A DNA stretch of 64,000 bases from Phellopilus nigrolimitatus (lineage: Eukaryota > Basidiomycota > Agaricomycetes > Hymenochaetales > Hymenochaetaceae), in contig JAJOHG010000020.1 in assembly GCA_021029095.1 (NCBI GenBank), positions 1 through 64,000 of the forward strand, given 5' to 3'. The notes below the pieces were generated by a model. It had not been told where the DNA came from. It worked only from the letters and a program-made list of their open reading frames with translations, and ran no database searches. Numbering within the stretch: position 1 is the first letter of the stretch; each line of letters opens with the position of its first letter. This document shows positions 32,680-45,060 of this stretch, piece by piece. The position numbers and the translations under genes were made by a program.

Positions 32680-32786
32680 GGAGCGTTGCTGTCTACTCGA
32701 GTCCTCATCACAACTCTACCTTCAACCACTATCTACTACCAAGTCTCTACCCACTCCCGTCCTCCTCCAAACTCACCCTTACCACC

Positions 32787-33937
32787 ATGCAATCAACCAC
32801 CTTCCGTGCTGACGCCGTGCTTTTTGACATGGTTCGTCCTCCCTCTCCCTCTCTTTCTTCCGTTCACTAACATCCTTTCTTCTCGCAGGATGGCACGCTT
32901 ACCGACTCCATCGCCGCCGTCGAAGCCGCCTGGGGCGCCGTCGCCATCAAGCTCGGGCTAGACCCCGAAACTGTCATCGCCGCGACGCACGGCAAGCGCG
33001 CGATAGACAACCTCGCCTTCTATCGCCCGGAGATTAAAGCACACGAGATGGATGCCGCCGTCGAGGCCTTTGAGCAGTCTATCCTCGACTTTGCTGACTC
33101 GTATCAGAAGCGCGCAGCACGCCGCCGCAGATTTGGAGTCTCTTCGGCGGGCTTCTCTGCGCATGCCGGCTCAGACTCGGGCGAGTCGACACCGGCCCTA
33201 TCCGACACATCTGCCTCCTCGCGGAGCGGCTCGCTCTCCACGTCCACGTCCACGCCCTCCACCACCACCACCGACCCCACTACTGGTGCACGGCGCCCCT
33301 CCTTCGCAACGCGCCTCTCAGACATGCTTGCATCCGCCATTTCCGAAGATTCCGTCCTTCCCGTGTTCGACGAATCCACCGACGAGAAGCGGGCGGACGC
33401 CGATATCGAGGCTGCGTGGGAGACGGAGGCCGACGCTATCGACCGCTCGATCCGCATCCTCCCTGGCGTGAAGGACATGATCGAGTGCATACCCGACGGG
33501 CGCTACGCCGTCGCAACCAGCGGGGCCAAGACATACGGTTCGTTTCCCTCTCTTTTGTTTTCTTACAGCATAACTGATTCGCATTTCGCACAGCCTACGG
33601 CGCGATGACGCGCGTCGGCATCACCCCGCCGCCCGTGACCATCACAGCTGATGACAAGCGGCTCAAGGCGGGCAAGCCCGCGCCGGATCCCTTCCTCCTC
33701 GCCGCCTCCTGCCTCGGCTTCGACGCAAAACGTTGTGTCGTCTTCGAGGACTCGCCCTCGGGAATCCGCGCGGGCGTCGCGAGTGGCGCGACTGTCATTG
33801 CCGTGTGCACGAGCCACGAGCGCGCCAAGATAGAAGGGTGCGGCGCGCATTTTGTCGTTGAGGATATGCGCAAAGTGCGGTGTGTGACGGAGGGAGAGGG
33901 CGCGGGGATGCGGCTGGTCTTTACTGTCGAGCACTGA
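32787..33937 (+). CDS. c8: HAD phosphatase
   Basis: Exons are 32787-32831, 32889-33537 and 33594-33937 (introns 57 and 56 bp), encoding 345 aa. The conserved AVDLGLDPE after motif I reads AIKLGLDPE, a charge reversal unique to this copy. The insertion carries a threonine-rich STSTSTPSTTTTDP tract shared with c9, DSGESTPALS and ARRPSF. Motifs I-IV are intact. c8 and c9 have equal exon lengths and form a sister pair about 2.65 kb apart. Confidence 0.88.
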
Positions 33938-34469
33938 TCCAGCTGCTTTTCTACTATTCTTCCGCCTTTCGTGTGCTGTGATTTGTCCCTGCTATGCAAG
34001 CGAGATTGTTTCGTTTGATATCATGTCTCCCTATCCTGTCGTCCGCGTCTCGTGCTAACTTCCTATCCTCCTCTCCCATTTCCCCCATTTCCCATGTTCT
34101 CCCTCCATATCTGCGGCACATCTTCTTGCGCTTATCTTTGTTCAATTTCTCAACTGTGCAAAGCAATATAAAAATCATTATTTAAATGCTATTCATATGT
34201 ATCTTTTCCCGCTTTTATCTCTCATGCAATGATCCAGTCAACTCGTCCAGTTCCACTTGCATCCCTTCACCATCAAAGGGAAAGAATATGTGTCTGCGCG
34301 AACTGTCCTTCGCAAGAGCTGTACTATTTCTTTTTGTCCCTCGAGGAAACAGAAGCTTCGTTCCTGTCCAGTCGTGTCAGGCAAGCCCTCACGTCGTTAG
34401 GGAGGGTTTTCCTTTCAGACCGTACCTGCGCGTGGTTCGCATGTTAGCCGCGTGCGAATAAATTCGGCT

Positions 34470-35150
34470 CGGCTTTTTGCTCGGATTCGGCACTACATGA
34501 ACTGACTGCTGCGTCTGGTGTAAACATAACTTGTCGATGCTTTTCTGTGCGCTCAGCTCCATAAACTAAGAACTTGTTTCGGATGGATGCGAGAACTGGG
34601 TGCACAATAAATCCCTGCTTGGCTTCAAAGGCGAGAACGAAGCACAGCGTATTGAAGAACAAAAGCGACTGCAGTCTCTGCGTGTCTCTGCGCGTCCCCA
34701 CCGAGGCTGCTAGTGATGGTCTGTGTCGGGCACTCATGCATCGTCTGTCTCCCGTCGTTGAGTGATGGGTCGCGACAAGTCCGCTGCTGCGTCGTGTCAA
34801 TGCTCGCTCTTGCGCGCGAAACGCCGCACGCCGACTCCTCTGACGGCGTCTGCATAGAATTCGATTCGACGTGCTGCACGGTCATCGCCGCTATGTATGC
34901 GTAAGTCTCCCTGAGGCGCATCGGAAGAATGCACCTTCGCCGGCTTCCACCTCTGCCCAAGTTCAGTACATTTTTTCCCGTACAAGCACAAGCCGGCGAG
35001 GCACTGTCCTCACAAAGCAAAGTGAGACATCTGTTTACATTATAGTCTCCCTGAGTGCCCACTCCGCCAATCTTTACCGTATATTCATGTTATTTCTCTC
35101 GACGTCCATCACCCTTCATACCTCCCGACTCGCTGCCCCGTTTTCCCATC
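34470..35150 (+). repeat. Upstream block A of c9
   Basis: Contains TTTCGGATGGATGCGAGAAC, the CACCGAGGCTGCTAG segment and the CCCGTACAAGCACAAGCC segment. The WRAFS frame is deleted, showing that block A is losing sequence in some copies. Confidence 0.55.
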
Positions 35151-35155
35151 GCGGT

Positions 35156-35333
35156 CACGTGCAAGCGTCGGCAGTGGCGGTGTAGCAGATCAGTGTGAGA
35201 CCTCCGTTGCTTCCGCTCCCTCCTCTCGTCATCTGAATCCCTGCATCCGCCTCCCGAGACCCCTACTTGAATAATCTCAATTGTTTGGTGCTTTCCGTGC
35301 AATGACGAAATACGCCCTCGAGCTGCGTATAAA
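35156..35333 (+). promoter_or_regulatory. c9 promoter module
   Basis: CACGTG at 35156-35161 (280 bp before the ATG), CAATTGTTTGG, CAATGACGAAAT and TATAAA at 35328-35333. Confidence 0.7.
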
Positions 35334-35440
35334 GGAGTGCTGCCGGTTGCTCGAGTCCGCATCACAACTCTACCTTCAACCACTACCTACTACCAAATCC
35401 CTACTCGTCCCCCTCCTCCTCTAAATTCCCCCTTACCATC

Positions 35441-36592
35441 ATGCAATCGACCACCTTCCGTGCTGACGCCGTTCTCTTCGACATGGTTCGTTCTCCCTCT
35501 CTTTCTCTCCCTCCCATCCATTAACATGCCCTCTTTCGCGCAGGACGGCACGCTCACAGACTCCATCGCCGCTGTCGAGGCAGCCTGGGGCGCCGTCGCC
35601 ATTGACCTCTGCCTTGACCCCGAAACTGTCATCGCCGCGACGCATGGCAAGCGCGCTATTGACAACCTTGCGTTCTACCGCCCGGAGATTAAAGCGCATG
35701 AGATGGACGCGGCCGTCGAGGCCTTTGAGCAGTCTATCCTCGACTTTGCCGACTCGTATCAGAAGCGCGCGGTGCGCCGCCGCACATCTGGAGAGTCTCC
35801 GGCGGGCTTCTCTGCGCATGCCGGCTCAGACTCGGGCGAGTCGACACCGGCCCTATCCGACACATCTGCCTCCTCGCGCAGCGGCTCGCTCACTACGTCC
35901 ACGTCCACGTCCCCCACCACCACCACCGACCCCACTACTGGCACACTGCGCCCCTCCTTCGCAACGCGCCTCTCAGACATGCTTGCATCCGCCATTTCCG
36001 AAGATTCCGTCCTTCCCGTGTTCGATGAATCCACCGACGAGAAGCGGGCGGACGCCGACATCGAGGCCGCGTGGGAGACGGAGGCGGATGCTGTCGACCG
36101 CTCGATCCACATCCTCCCTGGCGTGAAGGACATGATCGAGTGCATACCCGACGGACGCTACGCCGTCGCAACCAGCGGGGCCAAGACATACGGTTCGTTT
36201 CCCTCTCTTTTGTTTTCTTATAGCGTAACTGATTCGCATTTCGCACAGCCTACGGCGCAATGACCCGTGTCGGCATTACCCCGCCGCCTGTGACCATCAC
36301 CGCTGACGACAAGCGGCTCAAGGCAGGCAAGCCCGCGCCGGACCCCTTCCTCCTCGCCGCCTCCTGCCTCGGCTTCGATGCAAAACGTTGCGTCGTCTTT
36401 GAGGACTCGCCTTCGGGGATCCGCGCGGGCGTTGCGAGCGGTGCGACCGTCATCGCCGTGTGCACGAGCCACGAGCGCAGCAAGATCGAGGGGTGTGGTG
36501 CGCATTTCGTTGTGGAGGATATGCGCAAGGTGCGGTGTGTGATCGAGGGCGAGGGCGCGGCAATGCAGCTTGCGTTTACTGTCGAGCATTGA
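35441..36592 (+). CDS. c9: HAD phosphatase
   Basis: Exons are 35441-35485, 35544-36192 and 36249-36592 (introns 58 and 56 bp), for 345 aa. The RRPSF site conserved in most copies reads TLRPSF, losing the second arginine and the basic kinase consensus. Another unique change is AIDLCLDPE. The insertion keeps DSGESTPALS and a threonine-rich tract like c8. Catalytic motifs are complete. Confidence 0.88.
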
Positions 36593-36599
36593 CCCCGGC

Positions 36600-38390
36600 C
36601 GCCTTCCTGCTGTTGTTCTGTGACTTGCTCCTGCTAGGCACCGTGGATTGTTTTGTTTGTTATCCTGTCTTTCTAACATGCCTTCATATCTCCCTATCCT
36701 GTATTCCGCATCCTATCCTATATCCTGTCCTGTCCTGTCCTGTTTTCCCTTCCAGGCCCCGGCCCTTTTTCGCATGTCCGTGCGCGTTTCCTTCCAATTC
36801 CTTTTCTTCACTCCGGCGGTGCAAATCAACATAAAAATTGTCAAATAAACGTTATTCATATGTATTGCTGTCTGTCCTTCTTTTCCTAACTTGTTGGCGT
36901 GCGCAAGTTCTCCTCTTGCTATATTCTAACGCAGGACATTCTTCAGAACGCGCCCGGCTTCGCAAGAGCGGTGTCATGCTATCGTGTCTAGGTGCCTTCT
37001 ACCTTGGCAACCTGCGAGTAAGCCAAATGAGACCATCGCGCGCTACGGCCGGCGGATGCGCGAAAGAAAGGGCAGAGGTAGCTACTATGATCGAGAAGTT
37101 TATGTTAGCGAATGAACGCGTTGTTGTGTAGAAAAGAGACTGACATCGCCAGGTTCGCATTTGGCGGCGTGCTTGCTGCCCTGAATGTCTCAGAGACGAG
37201 TTCCACATTCCATGGAGAATAGCTGCGAAGGCCAGGAAAGCAGTCTGAGACAGTGTACGAACGAGATTATCCTGGTCGGCTGAATTTCCAGAAACTCGGG
37301 GGTGGATGTTCGTAGGGCAAACGCTTCCGCTGTCTCTATGAACATGGGCCATTGTCTGACGAGAGAAAACGACATACCTAGTTTCGACGCCCACCTTCTC
37401 GTCGACATTTTCCCTTCACCTATATCTTCGCTGGACACAGAGACAGTGACGGGACGACCATCGATTTGATTTGACGTCGAGGGTCCATTTTGAAGGAGTG
37501 AGGCAGGAAACAGAAGTCGTTCTTATTCGAGCGCTCAGGCAAGTCCGCAAGTTGACAGAGATTCAAGACACCTTTCGCGCAGTGGTAGTTTTCCATAACT
37601 CGCAGCTGGATGATACACGAAATCGAGCGTTAGTATTTGTATGTAGTAGCTGAGTGGTTGGTGGGACAAAGACGAAGCGCACGGTAACCGCACGCGCGCT
37701 CCTTTCGTTCGACCTCGACGCTCAGTCAACGCTCAGCGCTGCTGCTGCCTCTGGCACAAAATATCTCGAAACTTGTATCTGTGTCTATCTACATGAACGA
37801 AGAACTCTTTCTGAATGGATGCGAAAACGGGATGCGCAGCAAGTCACTGTTCGTTTTTGAAAGCGAGGCATCTTGCAGAGGAGGAACGGCTGCGGCCTCT
37901 GCACGTCTCAAATGAAGCTGGAAGCGACGCTATGTACGGGGTGCTCGTTGACACAGTTGTCGCCTTCATTCGTTGGGCCGAAATGATCTATGTGAGTCCA
38001 TTGCAGAATCCAAGCTGAACCATGTGTCGACGCTCAGCCGACTCTCAGAGCACGACGATTAGATCGACGACGCTGACGCTAAGCAACCTAACACCTAGAC
38101 CAGGAAAGCACCACCGTATGACACCATGAGGGACACTGGCGAACGATCTTACGTCTACCACCACCCACTAGTTCAGTTCGATCTTCCCTGCAGAGCACAA
38201 GCCAGCGGCAAGCATCGTCCTCTCGAGTCGGTAATCATATCTTCGGCTTCGTCGCAGGACCGCTGCGCTCCTCCTCCGTCTCAATTACAGTTGATCTGCT
38301 CGTCTTTTATGATCCGTTAAGCCCTCATTTTGATGCCCCATCCTCCCATACGAAAGGGATTTTGGGAATTGCACATCGTCGTCCCATCGC
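36600..38390. other. Diverged intergenic region before c10
   Basis: After the c9 3' flank (to about 36850) there is unassigned sequence with open but unrecognised frames on both strands (36999-37394 minus, 36838-37131 plus). From about 37700 decayed block A is visible (GAATGGATGCGAAAACGGGA). No gene is claimed. Confidence 0.4.
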
Positions 38391-38393
38391 GGT

Positions 38394-38565
38394 CACGTGC
38401 AGGCGACGGCAGTGGCGGATCAGTGTGAGACCTCCGTTGCCTCCGCTTTCTCTTCTCGTCATCTGAATCCCCTGCATCCGCCTTCCGAGATACTTACTTG
38501 AATAATCGCAACTGTCTGTCCTTTTTTCGTACAATGACGAAATACGTCCTCGAGCTGGGTATAAA
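38394..38565 (+). promoter_or_regulatory. c10 promoter module
   Basis: CACGTG at 38394-38399 (274 bp before the ATG), CAATGACGAAAT and TATAAA at 38560-38565. The CAATTG box has mutated to CAACTG. Confidence 0.7.
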
Positions 38566-38672
38566 GGAGTGCAGCTGTCTGCTCGAGTCCTCATCACAAC
38601 TCTACCTTCAACCGCCATCTACTACCAAGTCCCTACCCATCCCAGTCCTCCTCCAAATTCACCTTTGACATC

Positions 38673-39839
38673 ATGCAATCAACCACCTTCCGTGCTGACG
38701 CCGTGCTCTTTGACATGGTTCGTCCTCCCTCTCCCTCTCCATCCCTTTAACTAACATGTCCTATTTCTCGCAGGACGGCACGCTCACAGACTCCATCGCC
38801 GCCGTCGAGGCCGCTTGGGGCGCCGTCGCCGTCGACCTCGGGCTCGACCTCGAAACTGTCATCGCCGCGACGCATGGAAAGCGCGCCATCGATAACCTTT
38901 CCTTCTATCGCCCAGAGATCAAGCCTCATGAGATGGACGCCGCCGTCGAGGCCTTCGAGCAGTCCATCCTTGACTTCGCGGATTCGTTCAATAAGATCAA
39001 AGGGCGCAGTATGCCGGGCTCTGAGTCAAACGGATCGGAATTCTCTGAACGCCCTAGTTCGGACTCGGGCGAGTCGACACCGGTTCTGTCCAGCGCATCT
39101 GCCTCCTCCTCGCGCAGCGGCTCGCTCTCCACACCATCCTCACCCACCGATCCCTCTGCCGGCGCACGGCGCCCCTCATTCGCGACGCGTCTCTCCGACA
39201 TGCTTGTCTCTGCTCTTCCGGAAGACTCCCCTGTATTCGACGAGTCCCCCGAGTCCAACTACACTGCGAATGACGCACAGAAGAAGGCAACCGAGGACGA
39301 CGTCGATGCCGCGCGGGAGACGGAGGCCGAAGCCGTCGACCGTTCGATCCGCATTTTGCCCGGTGTGAAGGACATGATCGAGTGCATACCTGATGGGCGG
39401 TATGCGGTTGCTACGAGCGGCGCAAAGACCTACGGTTCGTCGTCTCTCCTCTTTCCCTTCTTTTCTCACAGTGAGACTGACACCCTTCCGAAAAGCCTTT
39501 GGCGCAATGACGCGCGTCGGCATCACCCCGCCGCCCGTGACCATCACCGCGGACGACAAGCGCTTAAAAGCAGGAAAGCCCGCGCCAGACCCCTTCCTCC
39601 TTGCCGCCTCCTGTCTCGGCTTCGACGCGCGCCGGTGCGTCGTGTTCGAGGATTCTCCGAGCGGCATCCGCGCGGGCGTCGCGAGCGGGGCGACTGTCAT
39701 TGCCGTGTGCACGAGCCACGAGCGCGCGAAGATAGAAGGGTGCGGTGCGCATTTTATTGTCGAGGACATGCGCAGCGTGCAGTGTAAGATGGAAGGCGAG
39801 GGAGAGGGGATGAAACTCGTATTTACCGTCGAGCATTGA
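38673..39839 (+). CDS. c10: HAD phosphatase
   Basis: Exons are 38673-38717, 38774-39434 and 39496-39839 (introns 56 and 61 bp), encoding 349 aa. The intron 2 acceptor is AAAAG and the first residues after it read AFGAMTRVG instead of AYGAMTRVG. The insertion differs most from the others: a SFNKIKGRSMPG start, DSGESTPVLS, ARRPSF, and a PESNYTANDAQKK segment shared with c12, c13 and c15. Residues after motif III read DARRCVVFEDSPSG, as in c11 and c13. It links the c5-c9 and c11-c15 subgroups. Confidence 0.87.
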
Positions 39840-40129
39840 CCGCGTCTTCTCTGTTCTATTTTTCTCTGTCTGTCTTGCTTTCATATGATGGAACGTTCTG
39901 CTTGATACCCATCCGTCTTTGTACGCTTTTGATTGTGATTGTTCTGACTGCAAATAAATCTCGCCATATCGCTGTTTACTCGTCTTCTTTCATACCGACA
40001 TTTACATCAACGTCGAAATCCTTGTGTTTACGTTCCATGTCGATCTCGCTGATCTCTCTCTTTCTTCCACGTTGGTCTGCTTGAGCTTAGGCCGGATGCG
40101 CATTTAGGTAAATGGCCGAACGTGTACTC

Positions 40130-40215
40130 ATCACGGTCACGTGCAGCCGGTGGCGCTCAGACCAGGCTGAGACTGCTGTCCTCTCCTCATCATCTGGATC
40201 ATCCGCCTCTCAAAA
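40130..40215 (+). promoter_or_regulatory. Orphan distal promoter module
   Basis: CACGTG (40138-40143) followed by the GAGAC and CCTCATCATCTG boxes that precede the CAATTG box in other copies. Similarity ends at about 40215 in front of unrelated sequence. It lies 990 bp before the c11 ATG instead of about 285 bp. Confidence 0.55.
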
Positions 40216-40246
40216 TACTTAGAATATTCGCAGATGTTCGCTGGGG

Positions 40247-40749
40247 AATCAAACAGTACAAGCGTGTCGAAGGGGGCTGGCCGCCGGGAATGCTCACTAC
40301 GAGAGAGCTGAAGCTGCTGGTTATTGTCGGCGTCGGGCTCGTTCTCGATGGTGCATTTTTGGAGCTGGTTTTGGCTACAAGGCGGTTTCGTCGGCAGAGT
40401 CAAACAGATGCTTACAGCCTATGGATTATCTATTCATCATCAGCGTGAGCACTATATTGGCTTTTTTTACATCCAGCTCGCTGACCTCTTATTCTGCAGT
40501 ATCTACCCACAGCCTGGCGCGCTAATGAGGCAGTATCGGCTCTACGATGGAAACCCACTTTGTGCGAACTTTGGAGGCTTCGGGAAGGCGGGTACGCGAG
40601 TGCGATACTTGTGGGTGTCAGGAGGGAGTTTCGCTTCGGTATGTCTCACTCGCCCGTCTTCGACGTCTCAGAATGCTGCATCTCTTTCTGCAGCTACCCC
40701 ATCAACTTACTCGGCCGGCGACATCACTGCGGGAAATAGCTGCTCTTAA
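40247..40749 (+). pseudogene. Block B1: fragment of an unidentified gene upstream of c11
   Basis: A hydrophobic open stretch reading LKLLVIVGVGLVLDGAFLEL is followed by a donor at 40445, a 55-bp intron and an acceptor at 40499. The next exon is open in two frames to 40739 and 40749. A further GTATGT...CTGCAG intron-like stretch lies within it. The same DNA, more decayed, precedes c12, c13, c14 and c15. It may be the C-terminal part of a membrane protein gene, but the family is not recognised and the frame is not certain. Confidence 0.4.
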
Positions 40750-40944
40750 CTTCGTTGCGACACTTCCCTGCATAACTGCGTCCGCTGGTCCTCCTCGCGC
40801 ACAGTACGCATGACGCTACAGGTCGCTGTTGAGCCGGTGTCGATACGTGGCTGTACAGCGGAAGCAACTGAGACCTCCGTTGCTTCCGCTCCCTCCTTTC
40901 GTCGTCTGAATCCCTGCTTCCGCTTTCCGAGATACTCGCCCAAA

Positions 40945-41006
40945 CAATTGCAATTGTTTGACCCTTTTCGTGCGATGACGAAAGACGTCCTCGAGCCAGG
41001 TATAAA
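40945..41006 (+). promoter_or_regulatory. c11 proximal promoter
   Basis: CAATTG (40945-40950), GATGACGAAAG and TATAAA at 41001-41006, 129 bp before the ATG. No CACGTG lies at the usual distance because block B intervenes. Confidence 0.65.
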
Positions 41007-41129
41007 GGACCGCTGTAGGCTGCATGAGTCCGCATCACAACTTTACCTCCAACCATCATCTCCTACCAAGTCTCTTCCCAAACCTCCAAGTCTTTACCTG
41101 CCCTACCCTCTGAATAAACTTTTACCACC

Positions 41130-42295
41130 ATGCCATCGACCACCTTCCACGCCGACGCCGTCCTCTTCGACATGGTGTGTCTCTATTCTCCCTCTCTTCC
41201 TCCCATTCACTAACATCCTTCTTTCCTGGCAGGATGGCACGCTTACCGACTCCATCGCCGCCATCGAGGCCGCCTGGGGCGCCGTCGCCGTTGACCTGGG
41301 CCTCGATCCCGAAACTGTCACCGCCGCGACGCACGGCAAGCGTGCAGTCGACAATCTCGCGTTCTACCGCCCCGAGATCAAGCCCAATGAGATGGACGCC
41401 GCAGTCGAGGCCTTCGAGCAGTCCATCCTCGACTTTGCGGACTCGTTCGAGAAGCGCACGGCGCGCCGCCGCAGCTCCGGAGAGTCATCGGCGGGCTTCT
41501 CAGCGCACGCCGGCTTGGACTCGGGCGAGTCGACACCGGCCCTATCCGACACATCTTCCTCCTCGCACAGCGGCTCGTTCTCCACGCCGTCCCTCCCCTC
41601 CTCTTCTTCCTCCAATGATTCCACCAGCGGCGCACTGCGCCTCTCCTTCGCAACACGCCTCTCAGTTATGCTCGCCTCCGCCCGCCCCGAAGGCTCACCT
41701 GTATTCGACGAGTCTGCTGAGGACAAGCACGTCGACGAGAAGCGGACGGACACCGACATCGAGGCTGCGTGGGAGACCGAGGCGGACGTCGTTGACTGCT
41801 CGATCCGCATCCTCCCTGGCGTGAAAGACATGATCGAGTGCATACCCAACGGGCGCTACGCAGTCGCCACCAGTGGTGCCAAGACATATGGTATGCCGTC
41901 TTCTCTCTTCCCTTTCTTGTTTTACAGTGTAAATGACCGATTTTTTCTCAGCCTACGGCGCAATGACCCGAGTCGGGATCACACCGCCGCCCGTTACAAT
42001 CACTGCGGACGACAAACGCCTAAAGGCAGGCAAACCCGCGCCGGACCCGTTCCTCCTCGCCGCGTCGTGCCTGGGCTTCGACGCGCGCCGGTGCGTTGTA
42101 TTCGAGGACAGCCCCTCAGGGATCCGCGCGGGCGTCGCGAGCGGTGCGACCGTCATCGCTGTGTGCACGAGCCACGAGCGCAGTAAGATCGAGGGGTGCG
42201 GTGCACATTTCGTTGTGGAAGATATGCGCAAGGTGCGCTGTGCGACGGAGGGCGAGGGCGAGGGGATGAAGCTTATGTTTACCGTCGAGTCTTGA
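41130..42295 (+). CDS. c11: HAD phosphatase, altered insertion
   Basis: Exons are 41130-41174, 41233-41890 and 41952-42295 (introns 58 and 61 bp), for 348 aa. Unusual points: the intron 2 donor is GTATGCC, where other copies have GTTCGT or GTCCGT; the RRPSFATRLSD stretch reads LRLSFATRLSV; VDRSIRI reads VDCSIRI; the C-terminus is VES. DSGESTPALS and motifs I-IV are intact. A longer frame starting at 40810 that runs from the promoter through unspliced intron 1 is judged accidental. Confidence 0.85.
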
Positions 42296-42299
42296 GTGC

Positions 42300-44735
42300 T
42301 TCTTTCCATTTCTCCTGCTTTGTTTGCCGTTTTGTATCGTGGATTGCTTTGCTATATATCATGTTTCCTTTCCCTCACCGACTATTCATGTGCGCTCTAG
42401 ACTGTGACCGCTCTAACTGCAAATAAAATCATTGTACCCGGCCCACAGTTTCTGTTTGTCAATGCATAATTTCTCCCGTTTCTCCCCTCCTTCAGTGTTT
42501 CGAAATGGCACAGATATCGCCATCCAATTAGGAGCACTTGTGAAGACATCTCAACTTCTCTAATGCTCCTCGTGTTAGAATTTCGGCGAACGCACAGAGA
42601 CTGTTTTGGGGTTGCGGACAGATCGGGTAGATCAGTAAGCAGCGAGCATATATAAACTGATCGTCTGTATCTTGCCATCTATCGCGTTTGCCCACCGCCC
42701 ACCACCACCAGCGGGACGAACGGACTCACTGTACGCGACTACTGGCGATCACGTCCCTTGCATCCTCGACGGTCGGGCGGAAGTATTCAGACCATGCATT
42801 GAGTTCATCCATGATCGTGCTGGTACGCGATCTCCCCTATGTCGTTGCTAAGCTCGATTTCTCGTCGAACAGTGTTGGCCTGTCCTTAAGGGATGAGAGT
42901 GCATCTGGCTGATATGTCACCTGCTCGGTGGTGGGGGCACAGGTGTTCGGTCGTTTGCCTCGTTTTCGCCATTCTCTCTTTTCTTCCGCTTTCTAGCTAT
43001 GCACTTCTTTTTCCCTCTCTTTGCGTAACCATTCCTACACGCACAGGCGCATCTGTTGGCCCATCGCGCCCCTGCATGCATTGGGGCGATACAACTGTAC
43101 ATCAAGGCAATAGCTTCGTGTACCATCTGATCGTTCTGCCCGTTGTTTTGATTCGTCTGCTCGAACCGAGTATGCGGGGTTGCAGGGCTCTATGATTGCA
43201 TGTGCGGGGGAAGCTCGTGACATATGGTACACTGGACTCGAGCATGATGATCTCTCAGAATTCGCTATGTACTTTCACACTTTATTGCTTACGAGCTATT
43301 TTGCTATTGACGTCCCGAAGAAAGTGGAAGTCGGTTGTACCATTTGGAAGTACATACATATAATACGGAGTTACGCACAGATAAATAAAATAGTAATGCA
43401 ACACTTTTGTCTCCTGCAGATGGCGTGCAAATCACTCTTGTACAGGTAGAAATATGCAGCTATAGCAGCCACCGAATTACAGGAAAGCACGCTCTCTACG
43501 AAGAGCGCGGATGGTTCAAGTGCTTGGGAGTGTCGAGCTCGGGGCGAGATATGAAAAAAGAAGAAGGGAGAAAAGAAAATAAGACAGGCATATGGCGACG
43601 AGATCGCTCACGAGAACATGAAGGCATGACTCCCTGTCGCTCTCTGGGCCATCCATCCCTCGATATCTGCCACCTATCTGCCGTGTCGCACTGCAACCCG
43701 CACTAATTTCACACCCAAATGTGCCGCATGTGCTGCAGATCGCACCATACGGCACAGTCGACACGAAATGAAAGGGCGCGGGGTGAGTGGCGGGAGGTAC
43801 GGTGAGCAGACAGTTATCGCTGGCCATCACAAAGAGAGTGGATAGATGATCAGATGCTGTGTGAAACCAGCAAGACCGGCCCTAAACTTCTTTCTATTGC
43901 GATCGATACTGCTGACCTAACTTGTCCTCGCGCCATCCATCGCGTTCGCCCAACTAACCAGCGACCCACGTCCTACGCGCGACTCCTGTGCTCTGTGTGG
44001 CTCGTTCCAAACGCTTGCGAGGAGCTTTGCAACGCAGAACTGAGGTTACAGTGCTAGGACCCTCTGGGTCGCTGAGGATGGGATGCACAATCGATGGTGG
44101 CGTCTTTTTTTATTCTCCATCTTCATCTCCATCTCCATCTTTCCGTCACCCGTATCCCGCTTGCCATGTTCCAAGCATTTTCTTACAGCACCGACTCTCT
44201 AACCCCTGACGTATAAAAGAGATTGTGATAGTAGAAAGTGTACCTGCTGGTTCATTCCGCGGTGCTGATTGCTGAAGCTTCCGCTCCCTCCTTTCGTCAT
44301 CTGAATCATCCCTTCTCAGATACTGGGATAATCACACTCGCGTCCTAGGATGTCCACATGGGTTCTGAAGAATACAGGCGTCGTAGGGAGCGCCCTCCGC
44401 TAGTGATTTTTGTTGAGATCGTTAAGCTTATGTGAGCTTAATGTGCTTAGTCGGAGTTTCGTAGTGTTTTACTCTCAGCATGTATGCAAAGCTCGAGCAT
44501 CTCTCGCGAGTTTACTATGGGTTACATGATATACTTGGAACCTCTTTCGTTGTCGTTGCCAGCGTCATGAAGACGAGATTCTAATAATTCTCACCGCAAC
44601 AGAGCCGAATGTATATGTCCTGGTTAACATGATTGCGGTGCTGAGCTCTTTTTTTTTCTCAATGGTGCGCAGTTCGCACTAATTCACTCAAAGGGGGTTT
44701 AGCTGGAAAAGCCAGCCAGACGGCGTTCTTACTTA
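42300..44735. other. Intergenic region with decayed X-like sequence
   Basis: No gene is supported. 43490-43900 resembles a degraded X element: GTGTCGAGCTCGG, a purine-rich stretch, the CCATACGGCACAGTCGAC remnant of the hairpin arm, and CCGGCCCTAAAC at about 43877. At 44262-44330 there is an orphan promoter fragment (CTTCCGCTCCCTCC, then CGTCATCTGAATC). 42430-43490 has nothing recognisable. Confidence 0.4.
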
Positions 44736-44739
44736 CGTT

Positions 44740-45060
44740 CTATTCATCATGAACGTGAGTGCTATATTGGCTATTTTGCATCTGGCCTACTGACCTCTTG
44801 TTCTACAATATCTACTACAGCCTGTCATGCTAACGAAGCAGCACAGACTCTACGACAAGAATCAACTTCGTGCGGACCTTGGAGGGTACAAAACATGTGG
44901 ATGTCATTGGGCAGCCTCGGTCTCGGTATGTCTCATTCATTCGTCTTCGATGTCTCGGAAGGCTGCATCTCTTTCTGCGGGCTACCTCATCGACTTGCTC
45001 GACCGGCGACGACACTGCGAAAGAGTTTCTCCCAATCTCGTTGCCACCGTCCTCTGAATG
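44740..45060 (+). pseudogene. Block B2 upstream of c12
   Basis: Decayed copy of 40440-40749. The GTGAGTGCTATATTGGC donor, the acceptor and the GTATGTCTCA stretch are recognisable, but indels change the frame. Confidence 0.4.

Noticed and set aside
38756..39787. A 343-codon frame over c10
   Set aside because: It starts inside intron 1 and reads past intron 2 into the wrong frame of exon 3; the three-exon model matches the other 14 copies.
40810..42186. A 458-codon plus-strand frame over c11
   Set aside because: It begins upstream of the TATA box and reads through the leader and unspliced intron 1, out of frame with the real first exon; it is open only because the leader lacks stops.
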